Shown here: in pieces, positions 1 to 8,860 of the stretch
Layout: every line of letters starts with the position of its first letter
How positions within the stretch are numbered: the first letter of the stretch is position 1
Assembly: GCA_017468115.1 (NCBI GenBank)
Contig: JAFUJS010000004.1
Location: 28,605-92,604 of the forward strand
DNA: 64,000 bases
DNA from: Clostridia bacterium
GTDB lineage: Bacteria > Bacillota_A > Clostridia > Oscillospirales > CAG-272
Direction: 5' to 3'
The notes under the pieces: model-generated
What the model saw: only the letters and a program-made list of their open reading frames with translations
What the model was told of the DNA's origin: nothing
Databases searched by the model: none
Made by a program: the position numbers and the translations under genes

Positions 1-13
1 CAGCAGGAGAAAT

Positions 14-988
14 ATGAACACCAAGGAAAAGGTACTTTCAATATTAAATAATAATGTAGGCAGATATGTATCGGGTCAAACGCTGGCACAGCTAATTGGT
101 ATTAGCCGAAATAGTGTTTGGAAGGCGGTAATGGCGCTTAAAGCACAGGGCTATGATATTTCGTCTCACGCAAGCCGTGGCTATGCATTGATAAATCCTG
201 CCGACATTTTCACAGAGGAGAATATAAATAGCTATCTTTCAAATGCTATACCTATTCACATATACGAAAATGCGCCCTCATCAAATAATATTGCTAAAGA
301 GCTGGCGCAGGCAGGCGCCAAGGAGGGCACAACGGTTGTGGTGCTTTCGCAAAGTGCCGGCAAGGGCAGAATGGGCAGGAGCTTTCTTTCAAGCAGCACA
401 AATGGACTTTATATGTCCGTTGTTCTAAGACCTAAAATTCCCGTTGACAGGTGTGTTAGCATTACTGTTTTGGGCGCTGTTGCCGTTGCTGAGGCGATAG
501 AGGAGGTAGCCCTTTGTCAATGCCAAATCAAATGGGTAAATGATATATATATAAATGATAAAAAGGTTTCGGGCATTCTTACCGAGGCGTCAATTAATTT
601 TGAGTGTGCCGGGCTTGAATACGCTGTGATAGGCATCGGTGTCAATATAAGCCAGCCGGAGGGCGGCTTTGACTCGGAAATAAAGGATATAGCCACCTCA
701 ATTTTTAAGGACAATGCGCCCCCGAATTTTAAGGCAAGGCTGTGCGCAAAAATCCTTGAAAGATTGTTTTATCATTACAACAAAATTGAAGAGCGAGAAT
801 ATATAGAACCATATCGCAAAAAATCCTCAATTATAGGCAAAAGTGTTGATGTGCACGTAGGCAACAGAATTGTGCAGGGCATTGCAACCGATATAGATGA
901 GGAGGCTCGTCTTGTGGTAAAAACCGACTCCGGAGTTGAAAAATTCAACTCAGGCGAGGCAAGGGTAAGAAAAAATGAGAGCAAATAA
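14..988 (+). CDS. birA: Biotin--[acetyl-CoA-carboxylase] ligase and biotin repressor BirA
   Basis: Cytoplasmic enzyme that makes biotinyl-AMP and transfers biotin to carrier lysines. It is a bifunctional form: an N-terminal winged HTH (about residues 1-60, with SGQTLAQLIGISRNSVWKAV) lets it also act as repressor of biotin genes. The catalytic domain shows GKGRMGR (residues 116-122), the biotinyl-AMP loop, and KWVND (173-177). A C-terminal SH3-like domain follows. The 324-residue length is normal for two-domain BirA. The ATG has a good AGGAGA site at 4-10. It overlaps bioY by 14 bp, so ligase/repressor and transporter are translated together. Confidence 0.95.
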   Translation: MNTKEKVLSILNNNVGRYVSGQTLAQLIGISRNSVWKAVMALKAQGYDISSHASRGYALINPADIFTEENINSYLSNAIPIHIYENAPSSNNIAKELAQAGAKEGTTVVVLSQSAGKGRMGRSFLSSSTNGLYMSVVLRPKIPVDRCVSITVLGAVAVAEAIEEVALCQCQIKWVNDIYINDKKVSGILTEASINFECAGLEYAVIGIGVNISQPEGGFDSEIKDIATSIFKDNAPPNFKARLCAKILERLFYHYNKIEEREYIEPYRKKSSIIGKSVDVHVGNRIVQGIATDIDEEARLVVKTDSGVEKFNSGEARVRKNESK

Positions 989-1493
989 TATAAGGCTTCT
1001 TACCGAGTGCGCAATTTTTGTGGCACTTATGGCAGTAGCCTCACAGGCTTCCATTCCAACTCCCTTTGTACCGATAACCTTACAATGCCTTGCGGTTAGT
1101 CTTTGCGGCTATTATCTGGGTATTAAGCGGGGCACAATTTCCCTTCTTGTTTATCTTGCTTTAGGTGCGGTTGGCGTCCCTGTGTTTTCTATGCTAAATG
1201 GCGGAATATATGCCTTTTTGGGTCCTACAGGTGGATTTATTATAGGCTTTTTGCCCCTTTGTGTTCTGTGCGCAATAGTGCCGGACAAATGGCAGGGCGT
1301 TTTGCTTGGTATTCTCGGTGTGCTTATATGTCATCTTTTGGGAGTGTTACAGTATAGCTATGTGGGAAATGTGGATTTTTTAACCTCGTTTTTTGCCGTA
1401 TCTCTTCCATATATAATAAAGGATATTATTCTTGTGGTGCTAGCCTTTTTCCTTTCAAGGGCTATCAAAAAAAGAATAAGCAGACAGCACTAG
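975..1493 (+). CDS. bioY: Biotin transporter BioY (ECF S component)
   Basis: Membrane substrate-binding component for biotin uptake, working alone or with an ECF energy-coupling module that is not in this window. The 172-residue protein is almost wholly hydrophobic with about six membrane segments and has the BioY-type N-terminal stretch PTPFVPITLQ and the GPTGGFIIGF motif. It starts inside the end of birA (14-bp overlap). The stop codon lies in the loop of the downstream terminator hairpin, so the last codons also form the terminator stem. Confidence 0.95.
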   Translation: MRANNIRLLTECAIFVALMAVASQASIPTPFVPITLQCLAVSLCGYYLGIKRGTISLLVYLALGAVGVPVFSMLNGGIYAFLGPTGGFIIGFLPLCVLCAIVPDKWQGVLLGILGVLICHLLGVLQYSYVGNVDFLTSFFAVSLPYIIKDIILVVLAFFLSRAIKKRISRQH

Positions 1494-1510
1494 GCTGTCT
1501 GCTTTTTTTA
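1478..1510 (+). terminator. Rho-independent terminator of birA-bioY
   Basis: An 11-bp perfect stem (1478-1488 with 1494-1504) and a 5-nt loop followed by a T run. The loop contains the bioY TAG stop. ung converges from the other side and ends at 1508. Confidence 0.9.
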
Positions 1511-2182
1511 TTCGTTTACGCTGTTCCAATTAATCGGCTCAATGCCGTTTTTAATAAGAAAATCATTAGCTCTGGAAAAGGGTCTTGAGCCGTTAAAGCC
1601 ATTGTGTGCTGAAAGCGGCGAGGGGTGTGCTGACTCAATAATCAAATGATGCGGATTTGTAATATATTTCTTTTTAGACCTGGCGTTTGCACCCCACAAA
1701 ATAAACACAACGGGCTGTGGCGCATCATTCAGCTTCTTGATAATTTCGTCGGTAAAAACAGACCAACCGATATTTTGGTGGCTGTTAGCCATTCCCTCAC
1801 GCACGGTAAGGGTGGCATTCAGTAAAAGAACACCCTGCGTTGCCCAAGAGGTAAGCTCTCCGTGAGACGGAATTTTCATACCAACATCTCTTTCAAGCTC
1901 CTTGTAAATGTTCACAAGGGAGGGCGGTATTTTTACACCCTTTTTTACCGAAAAGGAAAGACCATGCGCCTGTCCCTCTTCATGGTACGGGTCTTGACCC
2001 AAGATAGCAATCTTAGTGCCTCTGTACGAGGTATATTTCAGGGCATTAAAAATATCATACATAGACGGATAAATTTTGCGTGTGGAGTATTCCTCCTTCA
2101 AAAAGCTACGGATTTTAAGGTAATATTCCTTCTTAAATTCCTCGCCGATAACCTGGTCCCAATCGTTACCCAAAGTAACCAT
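1508..2182 (-). CDS. ung: Uracil-DNA glycosylase, family 1
   Basis: Removes uracil from DNA as the first step of base-excision repair. Family 1 motifs are clear: GQDPYH (water-activating Asp) and HPSPLSA near the C terminus, with LLLNATLTV between. The chosen ATG at 2182 gives 224 residues and sits about 8 nt after a GGGGG ribosome binding site; a GTG nine bases upstream is too close to that site. It faces the ThuA-like gene divergently and converges on bioY. Confidence 0.95.
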   Translation of the reverse strand: MVTLGNDWDQVIGEEFKKEYYLKIRSFLKEEYSTRKIYPSMYDIFNALKYTSYRGTKIAILGQDPYHEEGQAHGLSFSVKKGVKIPPSLVNIYKELERDVGMKIPSHGELTSWATQGVLLLNATLTVREGMANSHQNIGWSVFTDEIIKKLNDAPQPVVFILWGANARSKKKYITNPHHLIIESAHPSPLSAHNGFNGSRPFSRANDFLIKNGIEPINWNSVNE

Positions 2183-2256
2183 AAAAATCACCCCCTACAT
2201 ATCAATTATATCCTACCATTTTTGTTAAAAAAAGTCAATAAAATTAAGGTATTTAC

Positions 2257-2285
2257 TTGAATTATAATGGCTCATATGTTATACT
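2257..2285 (+). promoter_or_regulatory. Sigma-A type promoter for the ThuA/Gfo-Idh pair
   Basis: TTGAAT, 17-bp spacer, TATACT. The start codon of the first gene is 26 bp downstream. Confidence 0.75.
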
Positions 2286-2311
2286 AAGAAAAAAACAGCG
2301 AGGTACACTAA

Positions 2312-3049
2312 ATGATTAAGGTTACTGTATGGAACGAATATTGGCATGAGCTTAAGGATGAAAAGGTAAAAGAGGTTTATCCTAATGGCATCCACAACGC
2401 AATTAAGGACTTCCTTGGCACAAACGAGGATATGGAGGTTACTGTTGCAACCCTTCACGATGAGGAGGGTAATTTGAAGGCGGATGCAGGTATTACAGAC
2501 GAGCTTCTTGCTAACACAGATGTTATGCTCTGGTGGGGACACGTAAGACATGGCGAGGTTCCTGACGAAATTGCAATTAAGGTAAAAGAGGCTGTGCTTG
2601 CAGGCATGGGTATTGTTTTCCTTCACTCTGCACACCACTCAAAGCCATTCAAGCTTCTTATGGGTACAACCTGTAATCTTGGCTGGAGAGAGAGCAACGA
2701 CAAGGAAAGGCTTTGGATTCTTGACCACAATCACCCAATTATGGCAGGTCTTAACGATAGATTTATTGAGCTTGAGGCAGAGGAAACATATTCTGAACCA
2801 TTTGGCATTCCCGACCCTGATAAGCTCCTTATGATTGGCTGGTACAACGGCGGCGAGGTTTTCCGTTCTGCGGCAATTTGGCACAGAGAAAACGGTAAGG
2901 TGTTCTACTTCCAGCCCGGTCACGAAACCTTCCCAACCTTCTATAATGAAAACGTACAAAAAATTATTACAAACGCAGTAAGATGGGCTAACCCTGTTTG
3001 CAAAATCACACTTCAGTGCCCATGGGTTGCGAGACTAGAGGAAAAATAA
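2312..3049 (+). CDS. ThuA-like domain protein (trehalose-utilisation family)
   Basis: A 245-residue protein of the ThuA-like, class I glutamine-amidotransferase-fold family, which is linked to sugar utilisation; its biochemical reaction is not settled. Visible features are the N-terminal VTVWNEY strand, the LWWGHVRH segment, GMGIVFLHSAHHSKPF (nucleophile-elbow region, with Ser/His rather than Cys) and the C-terminal HETFPTF. The ribosome binding site GAGG precedes the ATG. Its stop overlaps the next gene's ATG by one base (TAATG), so it is coupled to a Gfo/Idh/MocA oxidoreductase, a pairing typical of carbohydrate catabolism. The substrate cannot be told. Confidence 0.85.
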   Translation: MIKVTVWNEYWHELKDEKVKEVYPNGIHNAIKDFLGTNEDMEVTVATLHDEEGNLKADAGITDELLANTDVMLWWGHVRHGEVPDEIAIKVKEAVLAGMGIVFLHSAHHSKPFKLLMGTTCNLGWRESNDKERLWILDHNHPIMAGLNDRFIELEAEETYSEPFGIPDPDKLLMIGWYNGGEVFRSAAIWHRENGKVFYFQPGHETFPTFYNENVQKIITNAVRWANPVCKITLQCPWVARLEEK

Positions 3050-4071
3050 TGATAAAACTTGGCATAATCGGTGCAGGCAAAATCTGTCAGGGCTGTCATA
3101 TGCCGGCGTACGACAAGCTTGACAATGTGGAAATCGTTGCAATTTGCGACATAAATGATGAAAAGCAAAAAAAGGCGCAGGAAAGATACCCAAATGCACG
3201 CATTTACTCTGACTATGAGCAAATGCTTGATAAGGAAAGCCTTGATGCGGTTGATATCTGTACACCAAACAACATACATTCAAAGGCTGCAATTTATGCT
3301 CTTAATAAGGGTGTAAATGTAATTTGCGAGAAGCCTGACGCCATAAACACAGAAGAGGCTGAAAAGATGCAGGCGGCAGCAGAGAAAAGCGGCAAAACCC
3401 TGATGGTTATCAGAAACAACCGTTACCGTGCATCAACAAAGTTCCTAAAGCAGTTTATTGCCGAGGGCAAAATGGGCGAGATTTATGCAGGTCGCTGCGG
3501 CTGGATCAGACGCAGAGGTATCCCGGGCTGGGGCGGCTGGTTTACCGACAAGGCGCAGTCAGGCGGCGGTCCTCTTATCGACCTCGGTGTTCACATTATC
3601 GACCTGGCTATGTACTTGATGGGCAACCCAAGGCCTGTTACAGTTAGCGGCTCTACATATTCAAAGTTTGCACACACCTCACACTCAAAAACCGACGTTG
3701 AGGACCTTGCAATGGGCTTCATTCGCTTCGATAACGGCGCTTGCCTGCAGATAGAATTTTCTTGGGCATCCAACATTGAATGCGACCAGATGTTTGTTGA
3801 GCTAAGGGGAGAGAAGGCAGGCTCTCGTATGTCAGGCATTGATAGAAAGTTCGAGGTGTTCACAGAGGAATGTGGCACTAACGTAACTATTAAGCCGAGC
3901 ATTGATGATTATGGTGGAATGCCTCATCACGAGGGCAATATTCGCCACTTTATTGATGTTATTGAGGGCAAGGCAGAGCCGGATTTCACACCTGTGCAGG
4001 GTGTAAATATGGTTAAGATTTTAGAGGCAATCTATAAATCAGCTGAGCTTGGCAGAGAAATACAGCTTTAA
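3049..4071 (+). CDS. Gfo/Idh/MocA family NAD(P)-dependent oxidoreductase
   Basis: A 340-residue dehydrogenase, probably acting on a sugar or cyclitol. The N-terminal Rossmann fold has LGIIGAGKI, followed by VAICDIN and CEKPDA, the conserved Glu-Lys-Pro that places the catalytic lysine. The C-terminal alpha/beta domain carries GGGPLIDLGVHIIDLAMYLMG, typical of the family. The ATG at 3049 is chosen because the Rossmann strand starts at once and the site GAGGAAA precedes it; an upstream in-frame ATG would add 17 residues that belong to the ThuA gene. Translation is coupled to the ThuA-like gene. Confidence 0.9.
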   Translation: MIKLGIIGAGKICQGCHMPAYDKLDNVEIVAICDINDEKQKKAQERYPNARIYSDYEQMLDKESLDAVDICTPNNIHSKAAIYALNKGVNVICEKPDAINTEEAEKMQAAAEKSGKTLMVIRNNRYRASTKFLKQFIAEGKMGEIYAGRCGWIRRRGIPGWGGWFTDKAQSGGGPLIDLGVHIIDLAMYLMGNPRPVTVSGSTYSKFAHTSHSKTDVEDLAMGFIRFDNGACLQIEFSWASNIECDQMFVELRGEKAGSRMSGIDRKFEVFTEECGTNVTIKPSIDDYGGMPHHEGNIRHFIDVIEGKAEPDFTPVQGVNMVKILEAIYKSAELGREIQL

Positions 4072-4077
4072 TGTAGC

Positions 4078-4477
4078 AAAGGACACGCCATATGGGCGAG
4101 GTGCGATAAAGCAGTTTTATAAAAAAACAAAAAGGATGAGAAAAATTCTCGTCCTTTTTTCACACTTCTTACCAGCATAGTGTGTTAACCATATTTCGTT
4201 CTTGGCGGTAGATAAGTGATGGTTTTGCTCACGCAAAAGTGATGTTATTCGCTCCGCTCATAATGATGTTGCTCCCGTCTGTCGCAATGATGTGATGCTT
4301 GCCCACTACGCCGCAAGGCGTAACATCATTTACGCAGTAAACATCACAGGGTGAAGCCGACATCATTTGCCCACATCGAATTTCCCCAAAGCGAGCATAG
4401 TCGAGCTTCGGGGCTTGCGGGGGCAAACATCGTTCGGCTAACCTGCGATAAAGCAGGTCGCCGTAGGCGTGTCCTTT
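4078..4477. repeat. About 400-bp noncoding element with 12-bp terminal inverted repeats
   Basis: This stretch holds no gene. Its ends are perfect 12-bp inverted repeats (AAAGGACACGCC at 4078-4089, its complement at 4466-4477). Just inside them TGCGATAAAGCAG occurs as a direct repeat (4102-4114 and 4444-4456). The interior from about 4211 is a chain of short perfect hairpins (4223-4238, 4308-4321, 4329-4341, 4441-4458) separated by GATGTT or AACATC motifs. It looks like a MITE-like or REP-like element; no transposase is present. The terminator of the preceding gene lies inside its left part. Confidence 0.65.
4131..4160 (+). terminator. Terminator after the Gfo/Idh gene
   Basis: AAAGGATGAG pairs with CTCGTCCTTT across a 7-nt loop, followed by a T run. 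One G-T pair occurs in the stem. Confidence 0.8.
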
Positions 4478-4489
4478 TTATATATAGTA

Positions 4490-4518
4490 TTGATTTTTTC
4501 TCGTTCCTGTGGTAAAAT
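4490..4518 (+). promoter_or_regulatory. Promoter for pantothenate kinase
   Basis: TTGATT, 17-bp spacer, TAAAAT, beginning 13 bp beyond the right end of the repeat element. Confidence 0.65.
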
Positions 4519-4549
4519 TAATAAAAATGCGCAAAGGAGACATAGACAA

Positions 4550-5374
4550 ATGAGCGTAGTTATTGGTATTGATATCGGTGGAAGCACAACTAAAATCGTA
4601 GGCTTCGACAGTAATAAAAATCTAATAAATCCAATGTTCGTAACTGCAGATGACCCAATTACATCAATTTACGGTGCCTTTGGTAAGTTTACAGACACAA
4701 ACGGACTGGGTCTTAATGATATAGAAAAGGTTATGGTAACAGGTGTTGGCTCCTCTTATGTAAATAAGCCCATTTACAACCTAAAATGCGAGGTTACACC
4801 TGAATTTAAGTGTATCGGTCTTGGCGGACTTTACCTTTCAGGGCTGGATGATGCAATTATTGCCAGCCTTGGCACAGGTACGGCTCTCGTTCATGCAAGG
4901 CGTGGCTTTGCACCGGATTATCTGGGCGGCACAGGCGTTGGCGGTGGCACAATTATGGGACTTTCCCAAAAGCTCCTCGGACTTAATAAGATAGAGCATA
5001 TAGACGACCTTGCAAAGACAGGCGATATTACAAATATCGACCTTAAGGTTGGCGATATGTCTAAGGGAGACATCGGACTTACCAGCCATATGACCGCTTC
5101 AAACTTTGGTAAGCTCAGCGACCTGGCTACCAATGGCGACCTTGCGCTGGGTCTTGTAAATATGGTTTTTGAAACCATCGGTATGGTGGCTTATTTTGCA
5201 TCAAAGCAGTTTAACATTAAGGATATTGTTTTAACAGGAAACCTTACACAAATGTCTCAAGCACCCAATATTTTCAAGGTTCTTAACGAAATGTTTGATA
5301 TGAACTTTGTAATTCCGAAAAACGCACAGTTCAGCACAGTTATAGGCGCAGCCCTTTCATCCTTCGAGAAATAA
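4550..5374 (+). CDS. coaW: Type II pantothenate kinase
   Basis: Phosphorylates pantothenate, the first step of coenzyme A synthesis. The 274-residue protein has the ASKHA-fold phosphate-1 loop GIDIGGSTTK at its N terminus, the VTGVGSS segment, ASLGTGTALVH (phosphate-2) and VLTGNLTQ near the end, the pattern of CoaW/PanK-II seen in Firmicutes. The ATG at 4550 follows AAAGGAGA; an upstream in-frame start would lie before the promoter elements. The next gene begins one base after its stop. Confidence 0.9.
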   Translation: MSVVIGIDIGGSTTKIVGFDSNKNLINPMFVTADDPITSIYGAFGKFTDTNGLGLNDIEKVMVTGVGSSYVNKPIYNLKCEVTPEFKCIGLGGLYLSGLDDAIIASLGTGTALVHARRGFAPDYLGGTGVGGGTIMGLSQKLLGLNKIEHIDDLAKTGDITNIDLKVGDMSKGDIGLTSHMTASNFGKLSDLATNGDLALGLVNMVFETIGMVAYFASKQFNIKDIVLTGNLTQMSQAPNIFKVLNEMFDMNFVIPKNAQFSTVIGAALSSFEK

Positions 5375-5375
5375 T

Positions 5376-6392
5376 ATGGATAAAAAAGAGCTTTTAGAGC
5401 TTGAAAAAATTGATAAAATGCGGGCAAAAAACTTCTCGGTTTTCCGTGCCGTTGCCGCTTATCTTAATAATTTCCCTTGCCTTGTTACCAAGGAGATTAT
5501 GGACGAAATAGGCGGGGGAGTGGCTGAAAACGAGGAATATGCCTTTGCAATTTTCCTTGCAAACGCACTAAGTGAGGACGAGGGCGAGATAGAGATTTTT
5601 GAAAGAGAATATTTCAAGCGCTCCGTAAAGCAGCTTGACCTTGCTTGCTACTATGATAACCCGTTTTATAAAAACATAAAAATCCCCAAGGTCAAGGATG
5701 AAGAGTGGGAGCTGGGTTACCAGTCCTACGAGCCGTATGAGGGCTTTATTTGGGATGATATCATTATTGACAGCGACTATCGTGAAATACCGCAAATCGG
5801 CTTTTTCAGAGAGAAATTTTCCTTCCCAACCGTTTTTGAAAACGGTGTGGAATGGATGGCAATCAAGCCAAACGAAATAGAAACCATGAAGCCTCATCTT
5901 GAAAAAATGAGGGGGGACGTGTGTGTTTTCGGCTTAGGAATAGGCTATTTTGCATATATGGCAAGCCTAAAGCCAGAGGTAAAAAGCATCACGATAGTTG
6001 AAAGAGACAAAAGCGTTATCAGACTTTTTGAAAAGCATATTTTGCCCCAGTTTGAAAACAAGGACAAAATCAAAATTGTTATAGCAGATGCCATAGATTA
6101 TGCAAGGGAAAAAATGATAAACGAGCATTTTGATTGCGCCTTTGTTGACCTTTGGCACGATGTTTCCGACGGTGTTGATATATACACCCGTATGAAAAAG
6201 GCAGAAAGAATCAATAAGGGCGTGGAGTTTTGCTATTGGATTGAAAAATCCTTGCTTTCAAACATTCGCTGGTTCGTTTTTGAAACCCTGTACAAGAATG
6301 CCAAGGAGGGCAAGTGGCAGGGTACACTAAAGGACCTTAAGGAATATATCAGCTTTGAATATCTAAGAGAATTTTACAAATATTTATTATAG
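5376..6392 (+). CDS. SAM-dependent methyltransferase-like (spermidine-synthase fold) protein
   Basis: A 338-residue cytoplasmic protein of unknown substrate. The C-terminal half reads as a class I Rossmann methyltransferase: VCVFGLGIGYFAYMA (glycine-rich SAM loop), ITIVERD (acidic residue that would bind the ribose), IVIADAIDYA, then FDCAFVDLWHD. This arrangement resembles spermidine synthase and its paralogues. The N-terminal 150 residues are not recognised. It starts one base after coaW with only a weak ribosome binding site, so it is probably translationally coupled. A polyamine role is not established. Confidence 0.6.
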   Translation: MDKKELLELEKIDKMRAKNFSVFRAVAAYLNNFPCLVTKEIMDEIGGGVAENEEYAFAIFLANALSEDEGEIEIFEREYFKRSVKQLDLACYYDNPFYKNIKIPKVKDEEWELGYQSYEPYEGFIWDDIIIDSDYREIPQIGFFREKFSFPTVFENGVEWMAIKPNEIETMKPHLEKMRGDVCVFGLGIGYFAYMASLKPEVKSITIVERDKSVIRLFEKHILPQFENKDKIKIVIADAIDYAREKMINEHFDCAFVDLWHDVSDGVDIYTRMKKAERINKGVEFCYWIEKSLLSNIRWFVFETLYKNAKEGKWQGTLKDLKEYISFEYLREFYKYLL

Positions 6393-6401
6393 GAATTTTA
6401 T

Positions 6402-8147
6402 ATGAAGAAAATATTTTTACTTTCATTTGTTCTTTTGTTATCAATTCTTGCTCTCTTTGGCTGTGGATGTCAGAATACACCCGAGGGAGAATATCAGGTT
6501 GGAGACCTGTATTATAGCTTGACCGAGGACAAAAATGGCTACGAGGTTATAGGAATTTATAACGGCGGCGACTACCTTCCCGAAATGGAGGTTGTAATTC
6601 CCGACACCTATAACGGTTTGCCCGTTTTAGGAATTCGTGGCTTTGATACAGATGATGCACCTTATATCACAAAAATTACATTGCCAAGCAGCCTTACATA
6701 TATTGCCGAGGGCGGACTTGCTTATCTTACTCAAATAGACGAAATAGTTCTGCCGGAAAGCTTAAAGGAAATAGGCGAAAGCGCCTTTTATGGCTGTGCA
6801 TCTCTTACAAGCATTACTATTCCGTCTCAGGTTACAGTAATTGAGGAAAATACCTTTACAAACTGCTTTTCTCTTGAAAGCGTTACCCTGCACGGCAACC
6901 TGACCCAAATTAAAGCAAGAGCATTTTTGAATGCCGGAATAAAGTCTATAAGCATTCCCGACTCGGTAACCAGCATTGAGGAGCATGCGTTTTTCTCCTG
7001 TACAAGCCTAAAAACCGCAAGACTCCCATCAACCCTTACAGAGGTTCCAAATAGCTTGTTCAGCGGCTGCGCACTGCTTGAAACTGTTATTCACGCAAGC
7101 GAATTTACCAAAATTGGCGACGGCGCCTTCAGAGGCTGCTCAAGGCTCACAGGCATCAGCCTTTCCAATGCTACCTATATAGGCGACAGGGCTTTTATGG
7201 GCTGCGAGGAACTAACATCTAAATATGACGGAGTTTACTACATAGGCAACTGGATTGTTGCTTGTGATAATGATGAGCTTGCCTCAGAGCTTTCCATAAA
7301 CGGTGGCGTTGTGGGTATTGCGTCCGGTGTTTTTGCAGGCACCTCGCTTAAAAGCGTTGTAATTCCCGACTCGGTTTTGTATCTTGGCGTGTCCGCCTTT
7401 GATGGCGCACAGGAGCTGGAAAGCGTAGAAATCGGCAAGGGCTTAATTACAATAGGGGAGGGCTGCTTCCGTAGCTGTATAAAGCTTTCAAGCATGAGCG
7501 TTAGCAAAGAAAATACCGCATACGCCGTAACTAACAATGCCCTTTATTCAAAGGACGGTAAGGTGCTTATTCAGTACCTGATTGGCAACACAGCTAACAA
7601 TGAATATACCGTAGCAGGCAGCGCGGAGGAAATCGGCAAGTTTGCTTTTGCAGGCTCAAACCTTGAAAAAATCGTAGTTGGCGAGGGTGTTTTACTTATT
7701 AATGTAGGTGCATTTTCAAATTCACCTTACCTAAGTGAAATATCTCTGCCATCAACCCTACAGGAAATTAAAGGCTCTGCCTTTTATGGCTGCGGTGCCA
7801 TTGAGGAATTAACCTTACCCGATGGGCTGACAGAAATATCTCAATCTATGCTATCTAATGCAACCTCACTAAAATCAATAATTCTTCCAAGCACAATTGA
7901 AAGAGTAGAGGCACACGCCTTTGATGGCTGCACAGCTCTTGAAAGCATAACTCTTGCTGAGGAAACTGTAAAGCTTGGCGAAAAGGCGTTTAAGGATTGC
8001 ACATCGCTCTTACAAATCCACATTACTAAAAATGTAAGCGAAATTGGCGAAAATGCCTTTGAAAATTGCCAAGCCACAATTACAGTAGATAGCGAAAACG
8101 CAAGCTACAAAATTGAAAATGGCACACTTATCAAAATTGAAAAATAA
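6402..8147 (+). CDS. BspA-like leucine-rich-repeat surface lipoprotein
   Basis: A 581-residue secreted lipoprotein. Residues 1-22 are a lipoprotein signal peptide with the lipobox LFGC at the lipidated cysteine. The rest is a long run of LRR_5 (BspA-like) units with the pattern IGESAFYGCASLTSITIPSQV repeated in variant form about 20 times. Such proteins are displayed on the cell surface and often bind host or bacterial surfaces. Nine bases separate it from the preceding gene and an intrinsic terminator follows. The specific ligand cannot be deduced. Confidence 0.9.
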   Translation: MKKIFLLSFVLLLSILALFGCGCQNTPEGEYQVGDLYYSLTEDKNGYEVIGIYNGGDYLPEMEVVIPDTYNGLPVLGIRGFDTDDAPYITKITLPSSLTYIAEGGLAYLTQIDEIVLPESLKEIGESAFYGCASLTSITIPSQVTVIEENTFTNCFSLESVTLHGNLTQIKARAFLNAGIKSISIPDSVTSIEEHAFFSCTSLKTARLPSTLTEVPNSLFSGCALLETVIHASEFTKIGDGAFRGCSRLTGISLSNATYIGDRAFMGCEELTSKYDGVYYIGNWIVACDNDELASELSINGGVVGIASGVFAGTSLKSVVIPDSVLYLGVSAFDGAQELESVEIGKGLITIGEGCFRSCIKLSSMSVSKENTAYAVTNNALYSKDGKVLIQYLIGNTANNEYTVAGSAEEIGKFAFAGSNLEKIVVGEGVLLINVGAFSNSPYLSEISLPSTLQEIKGSAFYGCGAIEELTLPDGLTEISQSMLSNATSLKSIILPSTIERVEAHAFDGCTALESITLAEETVKLGEKAFKDCTSLLQIHITKNVSEIGENAFENCQATITVDSENASYKIENGTLIKIEK

Positions 8148-8150
8148 AAC

Positions 8151-8181
8151 AAAAAGCTGAGCAAATTGCTCAGCTTTTTTT
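8151..8181. terminator. Bidirectional terminator between LRR gene and sfsA
   Basis: Perfect 8-bp stem GCTGAGCA/TGCTCAGC flanked by A and T runs, usable in both directions by the converging genes. Confidence 0.9.
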
Positions 8182-8860
8182 AGATTAAAATAGACACAGG
8201 GTCGCTTATTTTTATGCTGTCCTCTGTAACAATTGAGTCATAACAGAGTATATTTACGCCATTTTCTCGGCAAAGGCGCAGGGTGTGTCCAAACTCCTTG
8301 TGTGTTATATCATTTGGGACAAAGGCGCAGGGTCCCTTCATTTGCACCACAAAGAAAATATAAGCCTCGTATCCGTCTTTTACACATTCCATAAGGTGTA
8401 AAAGATGCTTAACCCCTCTTTCGGTAGGAGCATCGGGGAAGGATGCTATACCATCCCTCTCAAGGGTAACACCCTTAACCTCAATAAAGGCACGTCTTTC
8501 CCCATCCTCAACATAAAGGTCAAACCTACTTTTGCCATACGTAAATTCACGCTTGATTTTGGCGCTTTTGGAAAACAAATTTCCTTCGCAAAGCCATTCA
8601 TACACCACATCGTTTGGCACCTGTGAATCCATATTTACAAGCATATCTCCCTTGTAAACGGCAACCAGGTCATATTTCGTTTTTCTTTCGGGATTTTTGC
8701 CTTCCTCAAGCAGCACGGTTGCGCCCTCAATAAGCAGCTCCTTGCATCTGCCTGTGTTCTTTACGTGGACAACGTGCACCTGTCCGTCAATTTCCACGTT
8801 GGCAATAAATCTGTTGGGCCTTGAAATAAAAATCCCTTTAACAATTCTACTATATTTCAT
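8180..8860 (-). CDS. sfsA: SfsA family DNA/RNA nuclease-like protein
   Basis: A 226-residue member of the sugar fermentation stimulation (SfsA) family, which has an OB-like N domain and a PD-(D/E)XK-like C domain. Motifs visible: RPNRFIANVEIDG near the N terminus, HVKNTGRCKELL, RFDLYVEDGERRAFIEVKGVTLE (the D...ExK nuclease-like core) and FPDAPTERGVKHL. The real molecular role is unsettled. The ATG at 8860 follows a TTG at 8863, so either may start it. It overlaps the upstream orphan gene by about 11 bp and is therefore its operon partner. Confidence 0.9.
   Translation of the reverse strand: MKYSRIVKGIFISRPNRFIANVEIDGQVHVVHVKNTGRCKELLIEGATVLLEEGKNPERKTKYDLVAVYKGDMLVNMDSQVPNDVVYEWLCEGNLFSKSAKIKREFTYGKSRFDLYVEDGERRAFIEVKGVTLERDGIASFPDAPTERGVKHLLHLMECVKDGYEAYIFFVVQMKGPCAFVPNDITHKEFGHTLRLCRENGVNILCYDSIVTEDSIKISDPVSILI

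Noticed and set aside
4229..4426. Minus-strand open frame inside the 4.2-kb repeat element
   Set aside because: No ribosome binding site, biased repeat composition and overlap with the hairpin chain.
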